Shown here one piece after another: positions 52,703-63,485 of a DNA stretch of 64,000 nucleotides. The translations under genes were made by a program, and so were the position numbers. The notes below the pieces were generated by a model. That model did no database searches. It saw only the letters and a program-made list of their open reading frames with translations, and was not told where the DNA came from. Source of the DNA: Galdieria partita (taxonomy: Eukaryota > Rhodophyta > Bangiophyceae > Galdieriales > Galdieriaceae); contig BQMJ01000039.1 in the NCBI GenBank assembly GCA_025991245.1, forward strand, positions 62,001 through 126,000, written 5' to 3'. Positions within the stretch are counted from its first letter, which is position 1. The number at the start of each line of letters is the position of its first letter.

Positions 52703-54017
52703 ATGGTCGAAGTGTTACAAAACAAAGTGAATTTGATGAAAGACAAAACACCTATACCTGTTATACTTGATTGTGATCCTGGTCATGATGATGCCTTTGC
52801 CATAATCTTGGCAGCTTTTAGTCCAGAAGAACTTTCACTATTGGCCATAACAACCGTTTCTGGAAACCAAAGTTTGGAAAAGACAACTCTGAACGCTCTT
52901 CGTATTCTTCATGCTTGTGGTTTCAAGGAAAACTCAATTCTTGTGGCAAAGGGTGCTAGTGCACCTCTTATGCTTCCGGAACTAGCAGAGCCTGGTAAGG
53001 ATAACATGTAAGGATTCTTTCATGTAGTGAAACTGAATTCTCTTTGCTTAGACAATCAAGCAGAATCAACAGCTTTGAATACAAATTGTGATTCTTCTTG
53101 TTACCAACCTTTAACTGGAAGACATCCTGTGGAGGTTCATGGAGAGACTGGAATGGATGGAGCTGACTTTCCTTTGACAGTTATTCCAAAGATAGAACAT
53201 AGAAAAGCTTGGAATCTTATGGCAGATATTGTTCAACTATATTCTCCGGAGTTTCCAGTAACAGTTATTGCTACAGGACCTTTGACAAATATCGCTTTGT
53301 TTGTTACTTTGTAAGTAATAAGAATAGAATATGACACTTTCTCATTTTGTTTGGCTTTAGATATCCCGAACTTCGTAAGAATATTCGAATAGTATTTATG
53401 GGAGGCACTTTTGAAAGAGGAAATATTCATCCAACAGCAGAATTTAATATACTTCATGACCCAGAAGCAGCACATATTGTTTTCCATAGTGGAGTTTCTT
53501 TGACAATGATTCCTTTAGACTTGACTCATCAAGTTTTAGTGACGGAAGATATTTTAGAACGAATTCATGCTTTGAATACTCCATTTGCTAAGAACATGGC
53601 AGGACTCATTGAATTTTTTCGCAATTCTTATCAAAGTTGGTTGTCTTGATTGCCCACTTGAAAATGTTAATTACTTGTATTCTTTAGGAACTTTTGGATT
53701 TGCCTCACCTCCTTTGCATGATCCATGTGCAGTAGCGTATGTTTTGGATCCTCGTCGTTTTGAAACTCAGTTTATTAGGTAAGGCTATTTAAGTGAAACT
53801 ATTCTTCTGCCGTTTATGAATAGTATATAACAGAGTTGAAGTGGAAACTGGTAAAGGACTTTGTGCAGGTCAAACTGTTGGAGACTTTTACGGTCACTTT
53901 TTTAAAAAGCCGAAGAACATTTATGTAGTACAGAAGATGGACATTGAGTGGTTTTGGAATAGAATGTTACAGTCATTAACAAAAGCAAATGAACAGAGTC
54001 CATTGAACAAAGATTGA
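52703..54017 (+). CDS. Inosine-uridine nucleoside N-ribohydrolase
   Basis: Five exons (52703-52994, 53052-53310, 53361-53635, 53688-53778, 53834-54017) encode 366 aa. The Ca2+-binding Asp cluster VILDCDPGHDDAFAIILA is intact. Other family motifs: LLAITTVSGNQSLEKTTLNA, VEVHGETGMDGADFP, VTVIATGPLTNIALF, RKNIRIVFMGGTF, AEFNILHDPEAAHIVF, MIPLDLTHQVL and the catalytic-loop PPLHDPCAVAYVLDP. The enzyme cleaves the N-glycosidic bond of ribonucleosides in salvage. The donor of intron 3 (GTTGGT) is unusual but is the only choice that keeps the frame and the HDP motif. Divergent from the GGCT gene with 70 bp between starts. Confidence 0.94.
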
Positions 54018-54167
54018 AAGATCACACAACCCAATTCCTTCTTCATTCTCATACATCAAACACTTTATAGCTAACATAAGTATTTTCTCAGAAAGCCTTT
54101 CAGAAAATTGGTATCATTTTCCAAAAGGCTAATCTATGAACAACAATATTTCAGTTTTTTTGGTCAA

Positions 54168-54833
54168 TCAAGCAGAAGCTCCCTTTGCCGTTGTTTCCTC
54201 CATCAATTCTAATAAAACACCATTCGAGTCTTTAGGATCCACAAATATCGAACGCTTTCCATGGTCGCTGATAATCGGTTCTTCTGTTTGCATATCCACA
54301 TGATTCTCTTTCAAACGCTGTATAGTTGCTTCTATACTGGGCACCTCCAAACATATATGATGTATTCCACCAGACTTATTCCTTGTTAGAAAATTCTCAA
54401 TAGGACTTGCCTTTCCTAACGGCTCCATAAGTTCAATATTGGTGTTGCCTAGTCTGACAAATATGACTGTGGCACCCATTTCCACATGTGGCACAGGCTT
54501 GCTGACATCTGCTTCAAATATCTTTTCATACAACTCTGCAGCATCTTGAACATCCTTTACTGCAACAGCAACGTGGTTCAACTTGCCCAGCTTGTACAAT
54601 CGAGAGACTCTCTGACGGTCACTATCCACTTGGGGTGCAGCAAATAGAGCAGAAGATAACCTCAGTGTAGAGGGGTCTCCACTATTACTTTCACTATTTA
54701 GTTGTTGTTGCTTTTCAACAGAAAAAGTACGAAGTTTTTGATAATAGGAAAGAGTTGGAGTCTTATGGATAATAAGTTGGCTGACCCAAAGATTTTGTAG
54801 GTAGAAAAGTTTTCTTAAGCTTCCAATGGCCAT
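54168..54833 (-). CDS. MCEE: Methylmalonyl-CoA epimerase
   Basis: Single exon, 221 aa from the first ATG; the TTG three codons upstream is ignored. The vicinal-oxygen-chelate fold has KLNHVAVAVKDVQDAAELYEK with the first metal His, VRLGNTNIELMEPLG with Glu, GGIHHICLEVPSI with the second His, and VLLELMEE with the last Glu. About 85 N-terminal residues, starting MAIGSLRKLFYLQNLW with few acids, form a likely mitochondrial presequence plus linker. The enzyme interconverts D- and L-methylmalonyl-CoA in propionate and branched-chain amino-acid breakdown, feeding B12-dependent mutase. It ends 44 bp into the gap beyond the stop of the Mfd-like gene on the same strand. Confidence 0.95.
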   Translation of the reverse strand: MAIGSLRKLFYLQNLWVSQLIIHKTPTLSYYQKLRTFSVEKQQQLNSESNSGDPSTLRLSSALFAAPQVDSDRQRVSRLYKLGKLNHVAVAVKDVQDAAELYEKIFEADVSKPVPHVEMGATVIFVRLGNTNIELMEPLGKASPIENFLTRNKSGGIHHICLEVPSIEATIQRLKENHVDMQTEEPIISDHGKRSIFVDPKDSNGVLLELMEETTAKGASA

Positions 54834-54877
54834 TTTCTCCAATCACCGTTGAGATTGCGATTCCTTCTCTTTGTTGA

Positions 54878-57589
54878 TCATTCGGAATGAAACTCTTGAA
54901 AACGAATCTTTTCTGCTACACTCGCCATATTTTGTAACACTTGAAGTAAACTGTGCAATACTTTGTTTGGGTCATTCAAGTTTGCAATCATAGTGGACCT
55001 TAGTAGAGAACGGATACCAGTGATATTCTTTCCCAATCGGTCTGTTTCCTTTTCCTCTCGAATCAATACAAACGAGCGTAAACATTCAAGAATTGTGGAA
55101 TTCTTCTCAAGTGACTTGGCAACTGTGGCACAAAGGCAATCCCAAGTTAGTTTCTCCATTTCTACTACAATCTGCACAAAGTCTTCTTCTATCTGTATTG
55201 AGGATATTCCAACCTAATAACAACAAATGAACTTCACAATCTGCCAGTTTTATACAAAAATGCTTACTTTTCTAGCCAATAACTGTATTCTGGATACTTG
55301 AAATAGAAAAGTTACTGAAGAAGGACATTCACCATAATTATCTTTCCAAATATTTTCCAGCCAATCCATTTCTTTGATATTCGTGACTTGTCCCAATGTT
55401 CGATATGCTGCCATCTAAATATCTCCAATTATCATCTGAAACATTTCATATCTACACAACTTACTCTTTCAGATTCAACTTTTATATAGGACTCTGGAAT
55501 ATAAGTTGGTAACGTTACATTCACTTCACAATCTTCAACAACAGGTACCAGTTTCCCTCGAAGTCGATCCAAAGTATTTCGTAGTAAATTCATATACATC
55601 TCAAAACCAATGGAGCCAACTTCTCCACTTTGTTCTATTCCAATTAAACTTCCAGGTCCTCGAATTTCTAAATCACGATTGGCAACTTCATATCCACTAC
55701 CTAAGGAACTAAATTGTTCCAAGGCCTTTAAACGTTCGGTTGCTTCATTCGTCATTTCTACTGTGGGATCAAATGTGAAAATAGCATATGCCTTGAGACA
55801 TTATTAGAAGACTGAATAGGATAGGAGATTGCTCTATTCACTTACTTGAACTTGAGAACGACCTACGCGTCCACGTATTTGATATAATTGTGATAAACCA
55901 AAACTAGTTGCTCTATACACAATAACAGTATTTGCATCTGGAATATCCACACCTGCTTCTATAATACAAGTTGAAATCAAAATGTCGTATTCATGAAGAC
56001 TAAAGGAAAGAATGCGATCTTCGACATCTTTCATAGTCCCATCGGCATATAATATCCGATGATAAGGAAACTTTTGCTTTATCATTAGTCCAATTCGATC
56101 GATATCGGCAATTCGAGGACATACAATATAAACCTAACATTAAGCAAGTTGGACATCATCCATAACAAAAAAAAGAACTATGAAAATGACTTACTTGTCC
56201 CTTTCTTGAGAGTTCCTTTCCAATATGACTATCTACTAAAGGATCATCAAAAGCCAATACAAAATTTTCCACTGCCAATCGTCCCATAGGAGGAGTCATT
56301 ATTAAACTCATATCTCGAATATTACCGACTGCCATATGCAAAGTTCGAGGAATGGGAGTTGCCGATAATGTCAATACATCAATACAAGTGGATATGGTCT
56401 TCAATCGTTCCTTTTGATTCACTCCTAACCACTGTTCCTCATCAATAACCAAAAGAGAAAGTTTTGCAAATTCTAGTTTGCTGGAAAGTAATGATTGAGT
56501 ACCAACCAAAACATCGATATGACCCAAAGCCAACTCGTCATACAACTGTCGTCTCTCTTTCATTCTCTTTGGAAAATGTCTCGATAATAAAGCAACCTTC
56601 ACTCCAAAGTCTTGCATTCTACTTTGAAGAGTACGATAATGTTGACTAGCTAATACTGTGGTAGGACATATAAAGGCAACTTGTTTTCTAGCCCGGAAAG
56701 CTCTAAATATAGCTTGCATAGCAACTTCAGTCTTTCCAAAGCCAACGTCACCACATATAAGTCGATCCATGGGAGAGTCTCTTTCACACATATCTCTTCT
56801 CACATCTTCCATACATGCTCGTTGATCGGGAGTCAACTCAAACGGAATTGATTGTATAAACTTGGCTTGTAATGAATCATCTGCAGGATATCTAGGACGC
56901 TTTTGTTCAGTTCGAACGGCATACAACTTGACAATATCCACTGCAAGTTTATCGATGGAAGCAAGTGCCTTTCTCTTCCTCTTTTCCCAATTCGAATTCT
57001 TCCGCAAACTATCGAGTCGAGGTGCTCTTACTCTTTGTGCAGCAACAGCTTCTCTCGAACGAAATCGATGTATTTCGTTGGCTCTTTCAACTGGAATATT
57101 CAATTTTCCATCCTTGTACTGAACAACAAAATATTCTCTATGAATGACGTTGTCTTTAGATTTGTATTCTGTTCCTTTGAATATTCCGACACCAAACTTC
57201 ATATGCACAACATAATCTCCAGGTAAGATGGATAGTCCAGGCGTTGCTCGATCTGTTTCCATCTGCTTCCAAGAAAGAGGTTCTTCCTTTTGGTCGGAAT
57301 CCATCTTTGTACTCATATTGTCTGTTATTGCATCTGCTTTGTCGTGTGAATCATAAACAGTCGTATGTTGTTTCATACTGTTAGTATTTTGCATAAATAA
57401 ACGAAAAGTAGGTTTAGTAGGCAGTTTTGGAGAATCTTTGTTGTACCGAACTACTTTACAACGGGAACATTGAAAATGCCTAGAAAAGCTTTCCTTTGAA
57501 AAATAACGCGTCGATAACTTGGAGTCATATTGATAAAGTACAAAACCAAAAATGATGGCTTCCTTATTCCAACACCAACTACTGCTCAT
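54878..57589 (-). CDS. Mfd-like transcription-repair coupling factor, short (plant/plastid) form
   Basis: Five exons (56195-57589, 55846-56133, 55465-55791, 55268-55414, 54878-55213) encode 830 aa. A possible transit peptide of about 60 residues precedes a CarD-like RNA-polymerase-interaction domain (about 119-178: LSILPGDYVVHMKFGVGIF ... REYFVVQYKDG). The SF2 helicase follows: Walker A GDVGFGKTEVA (280-290), FICPTTVLASQHYRTL, VGTQSLLS, motif II DEEQWLG, LSATPIPRTL, then VYIVCPRIAD, IISTCIIEAGVDIP-type text, QIRGRVGRSQVQAYA and the TRG-like EQFSSLGSGYEVANRDLEIRG. A TRCF C-terminal domain ends it. The UvrB-homology N-terminus of bacterial Mfd is absent, as in land-plant chloroplast homologues. 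A role at plastid RNA polymerase is inferred. Confidence 0.93.
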
Positions 57590-58369
57590 TTAGGGCTTTC
57601 AATAATATTGTTTCAACAACTGATAAGATTTGTTCGCTTCCCTTTGGTAAAACGACAATCTCATCCATTCGATTCACAAGTCATACCAACCAATAACAAT
57701 TGATAAGCAAAGAATAAACGAATACATTTCATACAACTAAAAAGAGCAAAGTTTTGGGTTTTCCATCTATAAAGTGTTGTTTCACTTCTTCCATTCCTCT
57801 CTAGTTAGGAAATACAAGTTGCTATCAAACCTCAAAAGCTAACCAATCTCAAGTATATAGAAATCAATCTTGGCAAGTTTCAAATAGATAAGAGTGAACG
57901 AATGTAAAGAACAAACAGTATTTGGTAAAAAGTATTCATAAGATGACTGAAAACTTTTCGTGACTTTTGATGAAGTATTCCAATCAAGGGTGAATAGGAA
58001 TCATTTTGAGAAAACATTTATCATCATTCTTTTCTATTTATAAGCAATTTATTATATTATATTCTCAATCACAAGTTATTTTATTGGAGGAGTTTAAAAT
58101 ATGTGGAAAATGCTCAACAATATTCACTATTTAAGTTCTCAACCATATCTAAGATGTAACTCATGTTGTCGCAGTTTCTTTGATTTATGAATACTGACTA
58201 GTCTACTACTTATATTCAAGCATAAGAATAAAAATGGTTTTCGTTTCTCAAATATATTATTTCATTTGTATTTGAGAATTTTGACTCTTTTAAGCGTTTA
58301 GCTTGGATACTTGCCATTTCTTTTTACTCTTCGATTGATTGATCGTTTTGGGAAAGTGCAGCGTTTGTC
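57590..58369. other. Long divergent intergenic region
   Basis: About 780 bp, the longest gap here, between the Mfd-like start and QCR6 start. A 29-codon ORF at about 58101 (MWKMLNNIHY...) has no support. No tRNA or snRNA fold was recognised by eye. Very A/T-rich. Confidence 0.4.
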
Positions 58370-58684
58370 ATGTCCGAAGAAGAGCCAGTGGATAAGAAAC
58401 CTGAAATAGAAGAAGCTTGTAAACCACATTGCTCGAATGTAAGAGATTCCTTTTGAAACGGTTTGTTCAGTAATCTTCAATCGATAGGAATGGGCGGAAT
58501 ATCGAGCTTGTGTCAAACGCATAGAAAATGATACAACTGGAGAAGCACACTGTACTGGTCAATATTTGGACTTTTGGCGTTGTGTAGATCACTGCGTAAG
58601 CAAAGAGTATGACTTGAAATTTCGTTATTGACTTGTCGTTGGCTTCGTTAGGCTGCAAAGAGAATATTCCAGACTTTGAAGTGA
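58370..58684 (+). CDS. QCR6: Cytochrome bc1 complex hinge protein QCR6/UQCRH
   Basis: Three short exons (58370-58438, 58488-58595, 58652-58684) encode only 69 aa. The N-terminus MSEEEPVDKKPEIEEA is acidic, as in the hinge protein. The conserved part has the four Cys in twin helix-hairpin spacing: ACKPHCSNEWAEYRACVKRI, then HCTGQYLDFWRCVDHC and AKRIFQTLK before TGA. The family consensus (EYxxCVxR, HCTGxYxDxWxCVDxC, LFxxLK) is met throughout. QCR6 sits in the intermembrane space on complex III and helps cytochrome c docking; its Cys form two disulfides via the Mia40 route. Introns are 49 and 56 nt. Confidence 0.93.
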
Positions 58685-58854
58685 TATCGAAGCTGGGTTT
58701 CTAACGTTGATCGTTTGATCCTCAAAGAATTTGAGCAATAAATAGAACTTAAGATAGAACAAGCAAATATTCTTTTGGCTATAAAGAGACAAATATGCAC
58801 TTTTACAAAACAACAGCAGCAATCTTTCAAACTACTCACTCTAAAACTTCCTTT

Positions 58855-59435
58855 CTAGGATATATGTACATTAGGAGGTATTAATAGCGTCTCCATTACT
58901 TGAATCTCTGAAGATCCTGCCGCAATGTCTTGTTCAATAACGGCAATATCATTCACAAACGCTCCTATTTAGCAATAAAAATTATTCAAAGAGTTCTCAA
59001 TACTTTATTTCCTTCCCTTTTGAGAAACTTACCTGTGGAGTTCTTCACTAAAGTCAAGTTAGGGCCCAACATGGAAGGAAATTGATGAGTTCCGTTACTT
59101 AAGGAAACAATAGAAATGGACTCGTTAACAGTTCCATATAACAATAGCTGCTTCAACAAAGTATGATTCTGCAAAAGTTCCAAAGCTTGAAAAGCACCAA
59201 TATGAAGGTCTGACAGAGTATCCAACAAGCCAGTATTATTCGGAGTAAAGACTGTCTCAGTAGCTGAAGGGTTATTGTAAAGACTCAGTATGCCTGCTTC
59301 TGAAGCCCCTTCAATAATATCAGAAAAGTCACCCTTTGCTTTTAATACACTTTCAATAGTTGTAGCACCATTGACTATTGCAATACAAACTAAAAAAAGC
59401 AACGACAAAGTACGGACTTGACAAATAGCTTTCAT
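58855..59435 (-). CDS. Secreted fasciclin (FAS1) domain protein
   Basis: Two exons (59033-59435, 58855-58964) encode 170 aa. The chosen ATG starts a signal peptide (MKAICQVRTLSLLFLVCIAIVNG) in the frame. One FAS1 domain follows: TIESVLKAKGDFSDIIEGA, VFTPNNTGLLDTL, LLQNHTLLKQLLLYGTV, FPSMLGPNLTLVKNSTGAFV across the intron, NDIAVIEQDIAAG and METLLIPPN. Several N-x-S/T sites (NNT, NHT, NES, NGT, NLT, NST) predict N-glycosylation. Secreted single-FAS1 proteins mediate adhesion or cell-wall matrix contacts. Neither a GPI signal nor a membrane anchor follows. It is downstream of the glycosyltransferase gene on the same strand (94 bp). Confidence 0.88.
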
Positions 59436-59529
59436 CACTTTCCAGCAATGCAAAATAATTCTTCTTTGTCCAATGCATTCGATGCTTTGTAACGATTGAG
59501 ATGGGAATCGTTGCCTAAGTTTTTGGGTA

Positions 59530-61746
59530 TTATTCAGCAATCTTTTTACTATCTCCCATTTGACTAGCAGAATAGGAACACGAGCCCTTTTCTTCATCCG
59601 TAAACTCCTCTATAGTTTCTGGACATGGAGCAGTGTAGTATGGACCATTTTTACAGGCACTCAAAGTGACAAACTCTTCTCCAAAGTCTTCCTGTAATTG
59701 TGCAATTTGCACATCCAAAGGCATAACATATTCTTCAATATGTTCTGTCAAAAACTGGGCTCCTTGTAAACTCAATGCATAAGCCGAAGTACCCCAACTG
59801 CTACAAGCAATAGTTATCGCATTGGAATCTGTAGAATTGTCTTCTAAATACCAAACTTTCTCAAGTTGGATATTTCCCAAGGCATGTCTACGAAAGAATA
59901 TCCAATGCCATGGTTTTTGATGTACTTTGGAACCCATCTCTACAGCTTTCATAATAGAGGGAAGCCTTTCTATAGCTTCCTTTGTAAAGAATACATCATC
60001 TTCCAATATAAGGACGACTGGATATTGGTGTTCCAAAACATCTTTCCATATTCTCATATGTGAATAAGTACAGGCTACTTGTCCTGTTGTAACAGATGAT
60101 GAAAATCCAGCAACTTTGGCATGAGAAATAGAAATGGGAGGATCATCCAATGTAAACTCTGAAAAGTCGGTGGCTGGAAACCGAGTCAAGGGAATATGAA
60201 ATGCAGTCGCTTTCTCTTGTATCAACTGCCAACGTTCTAAACAAATATTTCGATTCAAAACATAAATACGAGAAAAGGGAATGGTGCCTGACTGAATATG
60301 ATTATTCATTTGTGAGGAAGGTTCTGCAATAGTCCACAATGGTGAAACTTGTATATTCTCATGTTGCTGCTGTAATGGAGTTGCATAATTCAAATAAGAC
60401 ATTAATAATTCTGTACTAGTCGGTGCCAATTGAATACTATTATCCGGTAGTTTGCAAATACCAACGTTATCTTCATTTCCAGAAAGACTCCAAAAACCTT
60501 CTCCATTACAACCCAAATCATTAGCTACATCCTCATAAGTAACCATTTTATGCAAGGAATTGGCTCTTTGTACTAAATTCCATAATCTTTCAAATATAAA
60601 AGGAACGATTGTGAAATTTCCAGCTATTTGTTGATCAAAGCCATGAAATGAAATAGGTCGTCCATAATCACTTCTCCTGCTTCTCCACCAAGGAAAGCGT
60701 TGGATATCCGACAAAGGATAAAAGTTACTTTCAGAAGCAAATCTTTGAATACAAAAATAAAGACGCTGAGACCCACAAGAAGTGCAAACATCTTTGGTTG
60801 CCACTTCACACGCTTCCAAATGAGGTCTCAGATGTTCTACCAATCTTCGAGATAATACAATAAAACCTCCCTGAGGTATCCAAGGACAGTTTTTACAAAA
60901 TACATCTTTGCACATCTCAAAGGTTCCGTTGCCATGTCCACTTTCTCCACGTAAAGTACACCATTGATTACCCCCTTTGACATGAACATCCCTTAATAAC
61001 TCACTTAAAGGTCCACTATCGCCATTATCAATACGAACATATTCTGCAAATCCCATATATATCATCTCTCTATATCCATCAAAATTCTTCAAATATTCTT
61101 TTAATCTATCATGAAACAAAAAAGTATCGTCGTCTACTAGAACTATCCATTCATGTTCTTTGTCCTTTGTTTCATTCCGTAATATTCTATCATAAGCAAC
61201 TCGTAGCCTTACTAGATGACTCCACGCATTGAAGAAAGCAATATTCTTCTCTTGGCTTGAATCTGCAGGTCTAACAACTACTATTGGAGCACCTGGAAGT
61301 CTCTGGTAAGCAACCAGAAGACCTTGTAAAGGTATATCAACTTTATCAGAAAGACCGTCTACTCTTTCTGTAAAGAATAACACATCCTCTGGAAGGAGAA
61401 CGGAAGCCCAAGTATTCCAAACTGCTGGTCCTCTAGATTCTACTGTCTTCTGCCCAGATAAGATCAAATAGAGCAAAGAAGAACTATGAGGCTCCGAACT
61501 AACAAAATCAACACTCTTTGAACTATCAAAACTTGTCAAGTTTCCGCTAATCTCCCAATCAAGGGCTTTGGTCGACTCTCGTACAGTAAAACTCAACCAA
61601 CGACCAAATGTGTAACAAACAAAAAACAACAAAACACAACTTCCAAACAAAAATATATTTCTTTTCCTTCGACTCCATCTTCTTTTCCATTTTAATGTTG
61701 CTGGAAGAATATGAGGCTTGAAACTTTTAACTCTTTTTGACAACAT
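59530..61746 (-). CDS. Double glycosyltransferase: GT31/Fringe-like plus GT25-like domain
   Basis: Single exon, 738 aa. A basic N-terminus and one membrane segment (IFLFGSCVLLFFVCYTFGRW, residues 31-50) predict a type II Golgi protein. The first catalytic unit (about 90-440) has YLILSGQKTVESRGPAVWNTW, IVLVDDDTFLFHDRL with DDD at 205-207, NCPWIPQGGFIVLSRRLV and GRPISFHGFD, a Fringe/GT31-like layout. The second (about 490-690) has SRIYVLNRNICLERW, ISISHAKVAGF, CTYSHMRIWKDVL, VVLILEDDVFF and WGTSAYALSLQGAQFL, typical of family GT25 (LPS/collagen galactosyltransferases). Both metal motifs are intact, so a bifunctional enzyme building two successive linkages is plausible. Donor and acceptor sugars are unknown. 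Confidence 0.82.
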   Translation of the reverse strand: MLSKRVKSFKPHILPATLKWKRRWSRRKRNIFLFGSCVLLFFVCYTFGRWLSFTVRESTKALDWEISGNLTSFDSSKSVDFVSSEPHSSSLLYLILSGQKTVESRGPAVWNTWASVLLPEDVLFFTERVDGLSDKVDIPLQGLLVAYQRLPGAPIVVVRPADSSQEKNIAFFNAWSHLVRLRVAYDRILRNETKDKEHEWIVLVDDDTFLFHDRLKEYLKNFDGYREMIYMGFAEYVRIDNGDSGPLSELLRDVHVKGGNQWCTLRGESGHGNGTFEMCKDVFCKNCPWIPQGGFIVLSRRLVEHLRPHLEACEVATKDVCTSCGSQRLYFCIQRFASESNFYPLSDIQRFPWWRSRRSDYGRPISFHGFDQQIAGNFTIVPFIFERLWNLVQRANSLHKMVTYEDVANDLGCNGEGFWSLSGNEDNVGICKLPDNSIQLAPTSTELLMSYLNYATPLQQQHENIQVSPLWTIAEPSSQMNNHIQSGTIPFSRIYVLNRNICLERWQLIQEKATAFHIPLTRFPATDFSEFTLDDPPISISHAKVAGFSSSVTTGQVACTYSHMRIWKDVLEHQYPVVLILEDDVFFTKEAIERLPSIMKAVEMGSKVHQKPWHWIFFRRHALGNIQLEKVWYLEDNSTDSNAITIACSSWGTSAYALSLQGAQFLTEHIEEYVMPLDVQIAQLQEDFGEEFVTLSACKNGPYYTAPCPETIEEFTDEEKGSCSYSASQMGDSKKIAE

Positions 61747-62452
61747 GTTTCATATTCGTACTGCTATTGGACAATGGACAACTCTTTCGAACGAAATTGC
61801 TTTCAGCCAATCACAAATGATGATACGTTGATACAAACTCTTATGCTTTTGAAGTATATAGAGATATTACTGATGTTGGTCTTTGTTGAGTGAGACAAAG
61901 TAAATTGCAATAATTGTATTGAAACATAGGCTCTTCTTATCGTATATATAAAAGTATTTTCCAACTCATTCTCATAATCCTTTTTATCAATTGCCTCAGA
62001 CTGGAATGATTCCCATTTCATGGAAATATTTATAACAGTCTTTCATTGAACAATGTAAATATCACTCAAATATTACTATAACTGTAATAAGGCTTGCTTC
62101 GATTTCAAAGTCTCTTATAAAGAGTTTCCATTTGTATGATAATCTTAAAAAAGCTTTCCAATAGAATACGACACAAGAAATGGTTGCCACTTGACCGAGT
62201 TTTAGTTTATTTTAATATGATATCATTTCAAGTATTCCACCTATAGAAATCACTATAAAAACTTATTCTTCATAGAAAACGACTCCTCCTTTTTAGAGTA
62301 TCATGAGATGCCAACATCCATCCAATATTCCAATGGTTGATTAGACTCTAAGAGAACCAAACAATTGCCAGATAAGCATACAAAATATATCTCTTCATAG
62401 CAACAACTTATGAATACCCTTTCCGAATGGGCACTGCATAACTTGTGATATC
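61747..62452. other. Intergenic region between GT fusion start and LSD1-finger gene stop
   Basis: About 705 bp. Both neighbours are on the minus strand, so it holds the GT promoter and the LSD1-gene 3' UTR. It has several TATA-like strings (near 61940 and 62250) on the plus strand without a downstream plus-strand gene. A 72-codon minus ORF at 61803-62021 shows no motif and is not called. Confidence 0.4.
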
Positions 62453-63485
62453 TTATACTCTTTCTTTCCTTCCTTTGGCAATGAGTTTGCCAAGGAGCAA
62501 CTTTGGGGTCGCTTCTGGTGAAGGATTTTCCAGAATCACTATACCTGAATTGGATGGAAGTGGTTCAATCAACGTAGTTACAAAACCACAAGAGCCGCAT
62601 TGAACTCGTTGAGGAGAACCTTGAAACAAAAGCCGAATCCCACATTTACGACAAATACAATGACGTGTAGGTCTAGATCGATCAACATTGGAAGAATCCA
62701 AACTGTTAGTAGCAGTTGCAACATGACTTGTTCTGGTTTGGGCGTTGGACAAAGTTTCTTGGAAGCGAGAGGACTCCTGTCTTTGGTTCGCTGGTGTGCT
62801 CCTACGACTAGTGACATTTGAAGAAGATACAGCAGAAGACAACATATTTCGAGGAGTCATAACAGTAATAGTACCACAACCACCACAACGAACACTCGTC
62901 GCTCCAGAAGGAAATATAATGAAGCGATTGCAACCATAGCAAGTTCCAATACTGTGAGACTGCAACAACAAATCGACAGAAGGAGCTCCATTCTCGCCCA
63001 AAGATAATAAAGAACGACAATCTACAAAAAAGTTGAGTATTCTAAAAAGAAACAAAGCTTCATCATAATACTTAACTACCACATTGAATAAGTCCATAGT
63101 GCCTTTGAACCAATAACAACACTCCACAAAAGGGACATATACAATGAATGGGAGTAGAATGGCTTCTATAAAAGTTTCTCGGAGCATCCGGAGTGAATAC
63201 GTTTGTTCTATCTTCTCTCAAGTTTGTTCGAGGAAGGTAAGACCTTTCGGTGGGGTTGTGATGAAACGTATCGGTTGAATATGCAACTGGAAGCATATTC
63301 CTTTGGCCATTATCGTTTCCACTAGGAACGGAGTATATAGCTTCTCCCTGACCAAGACTCGATAATTGTTCACTACCTTGTCTTAAGTTACGTGAAGAAG
63401 CCACAGGTAAGGAGGCATGCATATGTGAATGTGCAATAGGAAGGCCATCTTCTTCTTCCGCATGATTCATGAATGCACATTTCAT
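62453..63485 (-). CDS. LSD1-type zinc finger protein with three fingers
   Basis: Two exons (63077-63485, 62453-63021), 325 aa with the start used here (MKCAFMNHAEEE); ATGs at 63515 and 63470 are alternatives because the divergent gene begins near 63486-63501. Three LSD1 fingers (C-x2-C ... C-x2-C): finger 1 CPFCGVLLLVQRHYGLIQCGNC, written here as CPFC plus CGNC, with the last Cys created by splicing; finger 2 CYGCNRFII ... VRCGGC; finger 3 CRKCGIRLLF ... VQCGSC. Three LSD1 fingers are the layout of plant LSD1/LOL proteins that scaffold transcription and metacaspase regulators in stress and cell death. The long Ser/Thr/Asn-rich N-terminus and linkers are not conserved. Function in algae is unknown. 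Confidence 0.85.

Noticed and set aside
58101-58190. 29-codon ORF in the gap between the Mfd-like gene and QCR6
   Set aside because: Too short, no family match, in an A/T-rich promoter region.
61803-62021. 72-codon minus-strand ORF upstream of the GT fusion gene
   Set aside because: No motif and composition like surrounding non-coding DNA.
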